Positions 26,609-36,200 of a DNA stretch of 64,000 nucleotides are shown one piece after another. The stretch spans positions 1 to 64,000 of the forward strand of contig JANSWP010000019.1 in assembly GCA_024743405.1 (NCBI GenBank). Reading direction: 5' to 3'. This DNA comes from Bacteroidota bacterium. GTDB lineage: Bacteria; Bacteroidota; Bacteroidia; Chitinophagales; Saprospiraceae. Under the pieces are notes generated by a model. It was not told where the DNA came from, searched no databases, and saw only the letters and a program-made list of their open reading frames with translations. Every line of letters starts with the position of its first letter. The first letter of the stretch is position 1. A program made the translations under genes and the position numbers.

Positions 26609-27655
26609 CTATGCCATTGAATTACGCATCTTTTCCATTCTATAATAATCTCTAAATGAGATCATCTTTTGCTGTTGTTCATCCCATAGGTGATTAAAGA
26701 CGGTTTGTAAGCTTTTTGTAAAGGTAAGGGTAGTAGCGTACTTGTTAATTATAGGATTTTCCTTTGCACATTTTTCCAAATTATAATTCGGTATTTTTGA
26801 ACTTAAATGGTGAATGTGATGAAGCCCAATATTGCCGGTTAGCCATTGAAAAACTTTAGGTAATTTATAATAACTACTGCCTTTAATAGCTGCTAATAGA
26901 TATTCCCAATTCTCCTTCCATTGCTTGTAGGTTTCTTTGTGTTGATGTTGAACATAAAAAAACCAAACAGCGATAACAAAAAAGATGAAAACGATTGGAA
27001 TATGAACTAAGAAGAATTCTTTCCACCCTATAACAAGTGCTAGTATAACCCAAATCAAAGTCAAATAAACATTGTTAAAAACTTGAGATTTTCTAGTTTT
27101 TTCCCATCCTTCTCTTGTAATGACTGGAAGTCTCATCAAATATCCAGCATAATAAATAGGTCCTAGCATTAACATAACTGGGACGGAACGATATAATCTA
27201 TAAACGAATTTTTTGTACGGGGTACATGCTCTAAATTCTTCTACTGTTTTTAAATGTACATCTCCTAGGTCACGCACATCTTCTTCTAATTGACCACAAT
27301 GAGAATGGTGAAAAGCATGTGAACGAGCCCAATACCGGTAAGGCATTACACTAAAAAAACTGCAAACAATTCCCACCGCATTATTCGCCTTTTTTGATGC
27401 AAAAAAGGATTGGTGTCCACAATCATGCTGAATAATAAAAATACGAACAAGGAAAAAGGCATTTAAAACTGCCAAGCCTAAAGTGATCCAATAAGACCAT
27501 CCTAAGCTGTAATACATTAGAATCCAAACTGCTATGAAAGGACCGAAAGAGGTAATTATTTGACTAATAGCTTTTGTTTTGTTAGGTGTTTGATATTTGG
27601 CGACGATTTTTGCCCAATTATTCAAAAATTTTTTGATTTCAGTATTGTCGTGCAT
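26609..27655 (-). CDS. Membrane fatty acid desaturase
   Basis: A 348-residue polytopic membrane protein with the three His boxes of membrane di-iron desaturases: HDCGH (77-81), HAFHH (113-117) and a final HHIHH (about 275) followed by LSSKIPNYNLE. Four hydrophobic segments place the boxes on the cytoplasmic face. The order and spacing match the FA_desaturase family, in the group with omega-6/delta-12-type bacterial enzymes, introducing a double bond into acyl lipids. Upstream of the lipase-like gene on the same strand but separated by a terminator. The bond position cannot be read from sequence. Confidence 0.92.
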   Translation of the reverse strand: MHDNTEIKKFLNNWAKIVAKYQTPNKTKAISQIITSFGPFIAVWILMYYSLGWSYWITLGLAVLNAFFLVRIFIIQHDCGHQSFFASKKANNAVGIVCSFFSVMPYRYWARSHAFHHSHCGQLEEDVRDLGDVHLKTVEEFRACTPYKKFVYRLYRSVPVMLMLGPIYYAGYLMRLPVITREGWEKTRKSQVFNNVYLTLIWVILALVIGWKEFFLVHIPIVFIFFVIAVWFFYVQHQHKETYKQWKENWEYLLAAIKGSSYYKLPKVFQWLTGNIGLHHIHHLSSKIPNYNLEKCAKENPIINKYATTLTFTKSLQTVFNHLWDEQQQKMISFRDYYRMEKMRNSMA

Positions 27656-27735
27656 TAGTAATGTTGTAATTTAAAGAAATATAAAACTTTGCAAATATGA
27701 CCAAAATTTTGAAAATAGACTATGACATTAATCAT

Positions 27736-27781
27736 AAAAGGTCAAAACTCAGTCGCTTTTTTGACTGAGTTCTGACCTTTT
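27736..27781 (-). terminator. Terminator downstream of the tricorn-like peptidase gene
   Basis: A 19-bp imperfect stem (one mismatch) with arms beginning AAAAGGTCAAAACTCAGTC (27736-27754) and ending GACTGAGTTCTGACCTTTT (27763-27781); the 8-nt loop is T-rich. It begins 27 bp after the stop at 27808 and may also terminate from the other side. Confidence 0.8.
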
Positions 27782-27807
27782 AGAAACATAGTAGGGTAGT
27801 GATTGTT

Positions 27808-30800
27808 TTACGGCTTGATCGTTTTCAGTAGTTCCTTAACCGCTTCTTCCAATTGTTGATCCTGTCCTTTGCTTACCTTTTCAGGAGAATTCATTACTTT
27901 AATATCAGGCTCTAATTGACTGTTTTCTAAATATTTGCCATCAGAACCAACCATTCCTACTTGTGGGATTCCGAAGACCATCCCATTTTGAAGCGTCTCC
28001 CACCAAACAGCAGTTCCAGTTCCTGGAACTGGCATTCCTAATAATTTACCAATGCCTAATGCACGATACGTATATGGGAACATATGGGCATCTGAGTAGT
28101 TAGATTCTCCCATAACGACAATACTAGGTTTTGACCATTTAAATTGAGGTTCATTTCCTAGATCCTGCCCTCTTGGCATGAAGGTCATATAATTTTTTCC
28201 GTCTAAAAAGGTTGCCAAATCATCGTGCAACCATCCACCTCCATTAAATCTTGTATCAACAATTAACGCATCTTTTCCGTGATTTTTCCCAAGTACATCT
28301 TCATATACAGTTCTATAACTTCCATCATTCATGCCTCGAACATGAACATAACCTACAGTTCCTCCTGATGCTTTTTCTACTATTTCTCTACAATTTTTTA
28401 CCCACCTTTGATATCTTAATTGTCCTTCTGTGCCTAAAGAAATTGGTTTTACGGTCTCTTCCCATCTTTCCCCATTTGAGGGGTCAAACAAGGATAACAA
28501 AGTGTATTTTCCTATTTTTCGATTAAGTAACTGATAATGATTTGTGCTGGTAGTAATTGCTTGACCATCAATTTTTTCGATTATGGTTCCAGGCTTAATT
28601 TTTGACCCTTTTTTTACTACCGGGCTTTTATCCATAACTTCCTCTATTTTTAATCCTTCACCCGAATAATCATTATCATAAAATAGACCTAATGCCGCAG
28701 TAGCATCCCCATTTTCTGCTCTCGGACGGAATCGTGCCCCCGTATGAGAAGCATTCAATTCGCCCAATAACTCACTTAACATTTCTGCAAAATCATGATT
28801 ATTATTGATATGTGGTAAAAACCGAGCGTATTCAGATTTATAAAAATCCCATTTTACTTCATGAAGATCAACCTTATAAAACTTCTTTTCAACTTGTCGC
28901 CAAATATGATCAAATAAATATTCACGTTCAATGGTCTCATTTAAAACCATTTCTCCTTTCATACTTACACCTTTTTTCTTACCATCTTCCACAGCGATTT
29001 TTGAAATTTTTCCATCGGCTAACACAAAAAGATTCTTACCCTCTTTGTCCAAAATTAAATTTCCGACACTACGAGCACTCATTTTAGATAAAATTTTTGA
29101 TTCTCGTGTCCGTAGGTTGGTTGCCCATAAATCATAACCTTTTTCGAATCTTGCCAAGTAAAATAATTTCTCTCCATCTTTAGAGATAATTGCATCTGCT
29201 AGCCGAGTAGAATGCACACTCAATCGGACTTTCCTATCTTCAATACCATCCAATTCTATTTCGATCGGCTCAATTTTGTCATCCTCTTTTTTCTTTTCCT
29301 CCTTTTTTTCTTCCTTACTATCATCATCTTCGTCGCCATCCTCTTCTTCTTCCTTGGAAAGTTCAAACTCTTCCTTATTTAATTTGTAATTATCGTATCC
29401 TTCTTGAGTAAAGAACATGGTATAAACATCCGCTTCACCTCCCCAACTAGCATGGTTTTTCATTCCATCTCGATCAGAAAACCAAATCATTTGTTGACCA
29501 TCTCTTGACCATCTAGGGGTTGAATTGCTGTAACCACTTTTCGTCAGATTGTTGACTTCTCCTCCAGTGGAACTTACTAATCCTGCCTGAGGAATCCATT
29601 GTTTGTCTTGAAGAAATTCAACTAAAAACCATTTTCCATCAGGAGACCAAGCATAATGTTGATCGCCATCGGAATAAGAATAATTCCGGTTTCCCGCTAC
29701 GATTTGTCTAACTGCTTTAGTTTCTAAATTAATGACCTTTAAAGCCGTTCTTTCCTCCAAATATGCCACTTCTTTTCCATCTGGAGAATAAGCAGGCTGA
29801 AACTCTTCTGCGGGGGTTTCAATTATTATCTCTTCTTTTAAAATGGTTGAATTAAAAAAGTATTTTTCAGATTCTCTAGTCAAAGATGATTGATATAAAT
29901 TCCAACTTCCATTTCGTTCACTAGCATACAGAATTGATTTTCCATCAGGACTAAAACTGATATTTCGTTCCTGCTCAGGTGTATTGGTAATTCTTTTTGT
30001 TGTGCCTTCTTTAATTGAAGAAACGAAAACCTCGCCTCGATGAACAAAGGCCAATTCCTTCCCATTAGGGGAGAGTGCCATTTCAGTTGCATCTTTACTG
30101 ACTGTTAATGTTTTATCTGGATTATACCTTGCGTCTGACGCAATTTGAATGTTAACTTTTTGAGCCCTTTCATTGCCTTTCTTTGTATAAATTTCTCCAT
30201 TATAACTAAAGCAAATGAGACCATCTTTGCTAACACTTAAATATCTAACTGGATGATTTTCTAAAAAGGTAATTTGTGTCTTTGTTGTTGGATTATTCAA
30301 ATCCATCTTGAAAATATTATAGGAACCTTTTTCTTCGCTTAAATAATAGATTTCTTTCTGATTTGGTGCAAAAACAGGATTTCTATCTTCACCGGCAAAA
30401 TCTGTTAATTGTGTATATTTTCCTGTTGAAGTTTCATATTTCCAAATATCTCTTGCAACTGATGAAGTATGATGTTTTCGAAAGGTGTCTTCATAGCCTT
30501 TTCGATCATGGAAGACCATAATACTACCGTCATTGTTGACCTTTGTATCTTGAGAAGGAGTAGTCAACACTTGTTTTACCATGCCTCCTGAAACAGGTAC
30601 TTTATAGAGCTCGGGTAATACTCCAGAAGGATATTGTTGATTTGAAGCTGCATCTAAACGGCTTGAGTGAAACATTACATAGTCATCATCAGCCGAAAAG
30701 TCAGATGGAAAATCACTTGAAGAATGAAAGGTCAACCGTTCGGCTTTTCCTCCGGTTGATGGCATCATGTATACATCAAAGTTTCCATATCGATTTGAGG

Positions 30801-31044
30801 CAAAAGCTATTTTACTTCCATCATGAGACCACACAGGCATATAATCATGTGCTTCGTGAAGAGTTAAAGGCGTTGCCGCCCCCCCGATTGTTTCCACTGT
30901 ATATAAGTCACCTTGATAACTGAAAACAATGTTTTGGCCATTAGGGGAAAGTGCAGGGTAGCGCATCCAAAGGGGACTATCTTGAGCCAACATTTGAAGG
31001 CAGAAGAAGCTCCCAAAAATTAATAAGATTAAGTTTTTTTTCAT
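27808..31044 (-). CDS. Tricorn-like S41 family peptidase (periplasmic)
   Basis: A 1078-residue protein with a signal peptide (MKKNLILLIFGSFFCLQMLAQ). The N-terminal two thirds hold TolB/WD40-like repeats (PALSPNGQNIVFSYQGDLY, DGSKIAFASNRYGNFDVYM, SPDGKSILYASERNGSWNLY and others), forming propellers. A very acidic Glu/Asp/Lys insert (about 560-590) follows. The C-terminal part has a PDZ-like region (GTIIEKIDGQAI) and an S41 core with the nucleophile Ser in NYSDAHMFPYTY (about S984). This order matches tricorn-core/C1 proteases of Bacteroidota, which degrade peptides. It is monocistronic with a terminator downstream. Confidence 0.93.
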   Translation of the reverse strand: MKKNLILLIFGSFFCLQMLAQDSPLWMRYPALSPNGQNIVFSYQGDLYTVETIGGAATPLTLHEAHDYMPVWSHDGSKIAFASNRYGNFDVYMMPSTGGKAERLTFHSSSDFPSDFSADDDYVMFHSSRLDAASNQQYPSGVLPELYKVPVSGGMVKQVLTTPSQDTKVNNDGSIMVFHDRKGYEDTFRKHHTSSVARDIWKYETSTGKYTQLTDFAGEDRNPVFAPNQKEIYYLSEEKGSYNIFKMDLNNPTTKTQITFLENHPVRYLSVSKDGLICFSYNGEIYTKKGNERAQKVNIQIASDARYNPDKTLTVSKDATEMALSPNGKELAFVHRGEVFVSSIKEGTTKRITNTPEQERNISFSPDGKSILYASERNGSWNLYQSSLTRESEKYFFNSTILKEEIIIETPAEEFQPAYSPDGKEVAYLEERTALKVINLETKAVRQIVAGNRNYSYSDGDQHYAWSPDGKWFLVEFLQDKQWIPQAGLVSSTGGEVNNLTKSGYSNSTPRWSRDGQQMIWFSDRDGMKNHASWGGEADVYTMFFTQEGYDNYKLNKEEFELSKEEEEDGDEDDDSKEEKKEEKKKEDDKIEPIEIELDGIEDRKVRLSVHSTRLADAIISKDGEKLFYLARFEKGYDLWATNLRTRESKILSKMSARSVGNLILDKEGKNLFVLADGKISKIAVEDGKKKGVSMKGEMVLNETIEREYLFDHIWRQVEKKFYKVDLHEVKWDFYKSEYARFLPHINNNHDFAEMLSELLGELNASHTGARFRPRAENGDATAALGLFYDNDYSGEGLKIEEVMDKSPVVKKGSKIKPGTIIEKIDGQAITTSTNHYQLLNRKIGKYTLLSLFDPSNGERWEETVKPISLGTEGQLRYQRWVKNCREIVEKASGGTVGYVHVRGMNDGSYRTVYEDVLGKNHGKDALIVDTRFNGGGWLHDDLATFLDGKNYMTFMPRGQDLGNEPQFKWSKPSIVVMGESNYSDAHMFPYTYRALGIGKLLGMPVPGTGTAVWWETLQNGMVFGIPQVGMVGSDGKYLENSQLEPDIKVMNSPEKVSKGQDQQLEEAVKELLKTIKP

Positions 31045-31365
31045 GTTGATCTTGTTTGATATTAATATTGTATAATTAGTAAATTCACTTCTTGTAAATT
31101 TTTCAATTTAATCTGCGAAAAGTTTTCAAAAATAGAAAAGGAAAGAGGTTTTCAACATTAATTAGCTTTAAAAGATGACAAATGATAATAAGTGTGACCA
31201 AAGTTGGCAACTTTTGACCCAATAGTTGTTAATATTGAATGAATTGGGTAACAGAAGTTACGTAGATTAATTCCAAATTGATACTATCCTTTTTTTTGAC
31301 AATATTGTTGAAATTGGGATTATACTTTTGATGTACTTTTGTGGCTCAATTAAAAAACAATCTTT
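31045..31365. other. 321-bp divergent promoter region between the peptidase and the lipoprotein/SCO operon
   Basis: No gene. It contains the inverted pair ACCCAAT (31217-31223) / ATTGGGT (31243-31249), a near-palindrome around CAAAGTTGGCAACTTTTG (31199-31216), and two -7-like boxes near its right end. It probably serves both genes. Confidence 0.5.
31323..31341 (+). promoter_or_regulatory. Twin -7 promoter boxes of the lipoprotein-SCO-cytochrome operon
   Basis: Two tandem TACTTTTG boxes (31323-31330 and 31334-31341), both matching TAnnTTTG. TTTG at 31295-31298 is a candidate -33 element for the first (24-bp spacer, a little long). The leader would be 25-35 nt. Confidence 0.55.
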
Positions 31366-31794
31366 ATGAAATATCTAAAATTATTATTACTGGTTCCTAT
31401 TTTTATGTTTTCATGTGGAGAGGCTACTCCGGAAGAAATAGAAGAGAATACACTTCATGAATCACTTTATGCTGTTCATGATGAAGTGATGCCTGAAATG
31501 AGCACTATTAATAGAATTAGTCGTGGATTGAGGAAAGTAAAAGAAAGTACAAAATTAGATTCCCTTCAAAGAAATCAGTTTCAATCTGCTCTAACTAATT
31601 TGGAGAAAGCAGATGAAGGTATGATGGATTGGATGCACAACTACAAAAAACCTTCAAAATGGCGCGGTGAAAAAACACACGAAGAAATAATGGATTATTT
31701 AAATGTAGAAATGGAAAAAATTTCCAGTGTTAAACAATTAATGGAGTCCAGTATTAAAGAAGGTCAAACTTTGCTCGATGCTTTTGAGAAATAA
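31366..31794 (+). CDS. Helical lipoprotein of unknown function
   Basis: A 142-residue protein with a lipoprotein signal (MKYLKLLLLVPIFMFSCGEA, Cys17). The mature part is charged and helical (about 30-140), with Met-rich stretches such as DEGMMDWMHNYKKPSKW; the conserved MMDWMHNYK segment is shared by Bacteroidota proteins often labelled viral A-type inclusion protein. It is the first of three same-strand genes, followed by SCO and cytochrome c, each with about 100-bp gaps. The His/Met content and the neighbours suggest a metal or redox link, which is inference. Twin promoter boxes precede it. Confidence 0.75.
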   Translation: MKYLKLLLLVPIFMFSCGEATPEEIEENTLHESLYAVHDEVMPEMSTINRISRGLRKVKESTKLDSLQRNQFQSALTNLEKADEGMMDWMHNYKKPSKWRGEKTHEEIMDYLNVEMEKISSVKQLMESSIKEGQTLLDAFEK

Positions 31795-31905
31795 AGAATG
31801 ATAAAGTAAGTCATCCTTTAAGTAGGGAAGGAGAAAATAAATAACAAGTAAAATGAGTAGGTTATCTATTTCCTCTTCCCTAAATCAACTATCTAATATT
31901 AAACA

Positions 31906-32541
31906 ATGAAGAACTTCATCCTATTGATTATACCTTTCCTTGCTATAATCATTCTGACTAATTGCGTTAATTCAACTGGTCAGATAGCACAAAAGGGCAC
32001 GCTCCCTTGTTTAGGGAACAAAATATACACAGAGGAAGGAGACACACTATGTCATACCATTCCTGACTTTGAATTTGTAAACCAGGATAGTCAAATTGTC
32101 AACAATTCAACATTCGAAAATAAAGCCTATGTGGTTGATTTTTTCTTTATTAGTTGTCCCACAATTTGCCCAAAGGTGACTAAACAAATGCTGCGTCTAT
32201 ATGATCATTTTGAGGAAGAAGATAGGCTGATGTTCTTGGCACATTCTATTGATCCTAAGAGAGATACGGTTGAAAGGCTAGCCCATTATGCTAGCAATTT
32301 AGGTGCTTCGTCCGATCGTTGGCATTTTATTACAGGGGAGAAAGATGCCATTTATGAAATTGCAGATGACTATTTTAGTGTAGCTATGGAAGATGCAGAT
32401 GCTCCTGGAGGGTTTAATCATTCTGGAAGATTGATTTTGGTTGATAAGGATCGAAAAGTAAGAGCATTTTGTGATGGTACAGACCCTGTTTCTGTTACCC
32501 GTTTTATTGGCGATATTGATTTGTTGTTAAATGAAATGTAG
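31906..32541 (+). CDS. SCO family copper-binding/redox lipoprotein
   Basis: A 211-residue lipoprotein (Cys20 in AIIILTNC). The thioredoxin-like SCO fold shows the copper-binding/redox pair in FFISCPTICPKV (C84, C88) and the distal His in GGFNHSGRL (H172). These three ligands define SCO proteins, which deliver copper to the CuA site of cytochrome oxidase or keep its thiols reduced, outside the inner membrane. It sits between a helical lipoprotein and a cytochrome c gene on the same strand, consistent with a respiratory assembly operon. Oxidase structural genes are not in the window. Confidence 0.94.
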   Translation: MKNFILLIIPFLAIIILTNCVNSTGQIAQKGTLPCLGNKIYTEEGDTLCHTIPDFEFVNQDSQIVNNSTFENKAYVVDFFFISCPTICPKVTKQMLRLYDHFEEEDRLMFLAHSIDPKRDTVERLAHYASNLGASSDRWHFITGEKDAIYEIADDYFSVAMEDADAPGGFNHSGRLILVDKDRKVRAFCDGTDPVSVTRFIGDIDLLLNEM

Positions 32542-32640
32542 GATCGTAGTAAGGAGCAAATAAAGAGTTGGCTGTTAGGAGATAAAGGGTTGCGAGACCC
32601 CTAACCTTATTCGCTACTTTCTAGATTTTTAATAAAAAGT

Positions 32641-33057
32641 ATGAAGAAATATATTTTGTCTTTCCTTGTATTGGGTTGTTTTTTTTGTTTTTTGTTTTTC
32701 CAAAGTTGTAAAGAAACACCATTTGCACATGGGAAAATTTTGTATGAAAACTTTTGTGAGAGTTGTCATATGGCAGATGGTAGTGGTCTAGAGGGAGTCA
32801 TCCCACCATTAGCTAATGCAGACTATTTAGAAAAATACAGATTGGATATTGCATGTATCATTCGAAAAGGACAGTCTGGAGAAATAGTTGTCAATGGTCA
32901 AAAATATAATCAGGAAATGGCAGGAATTCCCCAACTCACAGATTTTGAAATTACAAATGTCATTAATTACATCAATACAGCTTGGGGCAATGATTATGGT
33001 TATACCAAAATCACAGAAGTACAAGAAGCATTGAAAGATTGCCCTCTTTTCGAATAA
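32641..33057 (+). CDS. Mono-haem cytochrome c, lipoprotein
   Basis: A 138-residue protein with a lipoprotein-type signal (Cys23 in FLFFQSCKET) and one class I haem site: FCESCHMADGSGLEG (C39, C42, H43) with the distal Met in QEMAGIPQLTD (M93). It ends in a helix typical of cytochrome c. It follows the SCO gene by 99 bp on the same strand; the gap contains a stem-loop (GTTAGG / CCTAAC around 32574-32604). A periplasmic electron carrier or an oxidase-linked c domain is likely. Physiological partner unknown. Confidence 0.92.
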   Translation: MKKYILSFLVLGCFFCFLFFQSCKETPFAHGKILYENFCESCHMADGSGLEGVIPPLANADYLEKYRLDIACIIRKGQSGEIVVNGQKYNQEMAGIPQLTDFEITNVINYINTAWGNDYGYTKITEVQEALKDCPLFE

Positions 33058-33157
33058 ATTGACACTGTAATTTTATTTTTTTTTGACTTTCCTATCCTTT
33101 TGGTAGTTTTCCGACACGAAAGCCTGTCTTTTATTTCATTAATCCTTTATGACCCAT

Positions 33158-33165
33158 TATTTTTG
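33158..33165 (+). promoter_or_regulatory. -7 promoter box of the T9SS choice-of-anchor L gene
   Basis: TATTTTTG matches TAnnTTTG and ends 64 bp before the ATG at 33230. No clear -33 element. Confidence 0.35.
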
Positions 33166-33229
33166 ACCCCTTTCCGAAGAATAACAAATAGCGATATTAA
33201 ATAATTTTTTACTAATAGATGTTCCACAT

Positions 33230-36200
33230 ATGAATAAACTATTGACATTCATAGCTTTAATGCTTTTTTCTGTCTTGTCATTTGCTCAGCCAATTAATAA
33301 TGATTGTGCAGGGATCATTGATTTAGGGGAAGCTCCAATTTGCCCTAGTCCAGCCATTTATACCAATTTGGATGCAACTGAAAGTAATATTGGAAATGAT
33401 AACTTCCCAAATTGTTTTAATGGTGCTCCAACTCGAGACGTTTGGTTTCAATTCACAGCCTCTGCTGGCATTGAAGATTATGTGATTACTGTAACAGGTA
33501 CTCCAGATGGAATGGGAAGTGATCCTATTTTAATGCCTCAAGTTGCACTTTATAGAGGAGATATTTGTGCGTTTGATGAATTAGTCATTTTAGATTGTGC
33601 CGACGCGATTGCTGGTGAAAGTGAAGTTTCAATGCTAGTGAATGGATTAACTGCTGGAATTACTTATTATTTAAGGATTAATGATTGGACACTTTCAACA
33701 CCAAATTGGGGAAGCTTTTCTCTTTGTGTTGAGGAGTTTGTCCAAACGGTTTATACAATTGACGAAGGTAGCGCTAGTGTTTGTAGTGGGGAACTTTATG
33801 ATTCTGGTGGAGCTAATGGAGATTATGGAAGTAATGAAAATTTTATTTTCACTATTTGCCCTGATGATCCACATGCGTGTATTAACTTCAGTTTACATAA
33901 CTATAATGTAGAAAATGGAGATGATGTTATCAATTTTTATGATGGTGACAATGTTTTGGCTCCATTAATTGGAGAAATTGATGGCGGTGGAAATGGACAA
34001 AATCATGGTGGTGTGTGTTACAATGTATCCGCTTCAAGCGGTTGTTTAACGGTTCAATTCTCCTCCGATGGATTTTTAAATTTTGAAGGCTTTTATGGAA
34101 GTTGGGAATGTACCACTGAAAATTGCCCTGACCCCTCTCCAATTGATATTTCTCCAAATTCAACAGCCGCAGAAATTGAAGCTGCTCTTCAAAATCCTTT
34201 AATGGATATATCCGTTGTGAATATTATCTGTCCAGATAATGCTTATGGTACTTTTGTGGCAACCGATGAAACAGGGCTTGGAATGAATGATGGATTGTTA
34301 ATTACAACCGGCCGTGCTACTGATGTTTCAAACCCTGCGACCATTTTGGCTTCTACTGATCATAATGCAACTGGAGACCCGGATTTAAATTATCTACAAA
34401 CAACCTATGGAAATGGCTTTGGTTTTATTAATGATGCCTGTTCTGTAGAACTAGATGTTACTCCAAAATCAGGTAATATTGGGTTTGATTATGTGTTCGG
34501 ATCTGATGAATATAAACAAAATGTAAGTCAATTTTCTAATGACTTAATGGCAATAATGATTTCAGGTCCTGGTATTTCAGGAGAGCCTGGACTGAATAAT
34601 CAAGAGCACCTAACTTTTTTGCCTGGTAACGCTTTGATACAAATTCAAACTGTCAATCCTGGTACTCGATGGGAATATTTCAGAAATAATGAAGAAAATG
34701 AAAGCCTTGTTTATAATGGTTTAACATCTGATTTCTTAGGTGAGAGAAAGTATATGGTTGCACAGAAATCCGTATCACCTTGCCAAACCTATCGCGTCAA
34801 AATGGCTATTGGAGATACTGATCCTAATGATGATTCAGGACTATTTGTTAGACCAACTACGGAAGGTGTGCCAGTTGTGAGTTTGAATTATTTGACGGGC
34901 ATTGATTATTTGGTCGAGGGCTGCACAGATATTGAAAACTTGATAGATATTAGCCTTCCAAACCCTATATCAACCACCTTAGTTTTTCAGGTACAAATAG
35001 GAGGAACAGCTACAAAAAACATTGACTATCAAGCGAGTATCCCTCCTCAGATCATCATTCAACCTGGGGAAACAGGTATACAAATTCCTATCACTGTTAT
35101 AGATGACAACATCGCAGAAGGAACTGAAACGATTGAATTGACTTTAATAACAAACTTTGGTTGTGGAGATGTAGTTTTTTCTCAAACAACGATAGAAATA
35201 GAAGATGAATTGACTGTCAATATTGCTCCTTCATTGGATACAGTTTTTGTTTGCGACGGTATTTTTACCGCTGATTTAGCAGCCACTGGTGCAGCAACTT
35301 ACGAATGGACACCAAATGGTGTTTTTGATGATCCAACTGCAGCCAATCCAACGGCTACTGTTGCCAATGACCAAACAGTTACAGTTACTGGTTCTCTCGG
35401 TACATGTTCTGCTACAGATGAAGTCTTCCTTCAAATTGTTTCTCCACAAGTAAATATCGATCAAGCCTCTACGGAGATTTGTGAGGGAGAAAGTTTTCAA
35501 ATAACTTCAACAAATAATGTTGGAGATGAAGGGTTGTCTTGGGAACCGGCTTTTGGTTTGGATGACCCAAATTCAACAGACCCACTTGCATCTCCAAATT
35601 TTACAACTACTTATACTTTGACTGTTGAAACCGCAACAGGTGGTTGTACTGCTACTGATGAAGTAACTGTTACGGTTGAACCTTTTGATTTTCCTGAAAT
35701 AACCGTAACAGATACTTTGATTTGTCAAAATTCAAGTGTGCTTTTGGCAGAACCAGTTTTTAATTCATCAACTGTTTTTGAATGGTCACCTGGTGATGGA
35801 TTAAATTCAACAACTATTCCTAATGCAACAGCGACTCCTGATGTTAGTACAACTTATACCCTAACAGCAACCAGTATAAACGGAATCTGTACAGAACAAG
35901 CAACTGTGCATATTGATGTCTTCCCTGCGGATGTTGCTATTTCTAATCCTGATACAATTGAGATCTGTTTAGGAGATACCATAGCTTTAAATTCAATTAC
36001 AAGTACGAGTGGATTAGGACTAATCTGGACACCTGCGGATTCATTAAGCAGTACAACTGATGAGACTGTCTTGGCTAATCCAATTTACTCCACATGGTAT
36101 TATGCAACTTTGGAAGTAGGAGATTGTATTGTATCTGATTCTGTGTTTATTCAAGTGGATTCATTGCCTGATTTAGCTATTTCGGCTATTCCAGATAAAG

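Noticed and set aside
28251-28526. 91-codon plus-strand frame inside the tricorn-like peptidase gene
   Set aside because: Shadow of a conserved gene; no signal peptide or domain, and the host gene is intact.
33681-34163. Small frames inside the choice-of-anchor L gene
   Set aside because: Overlap a long coding region with clear CUB and anchor L motifs; they show no promoter or domain.
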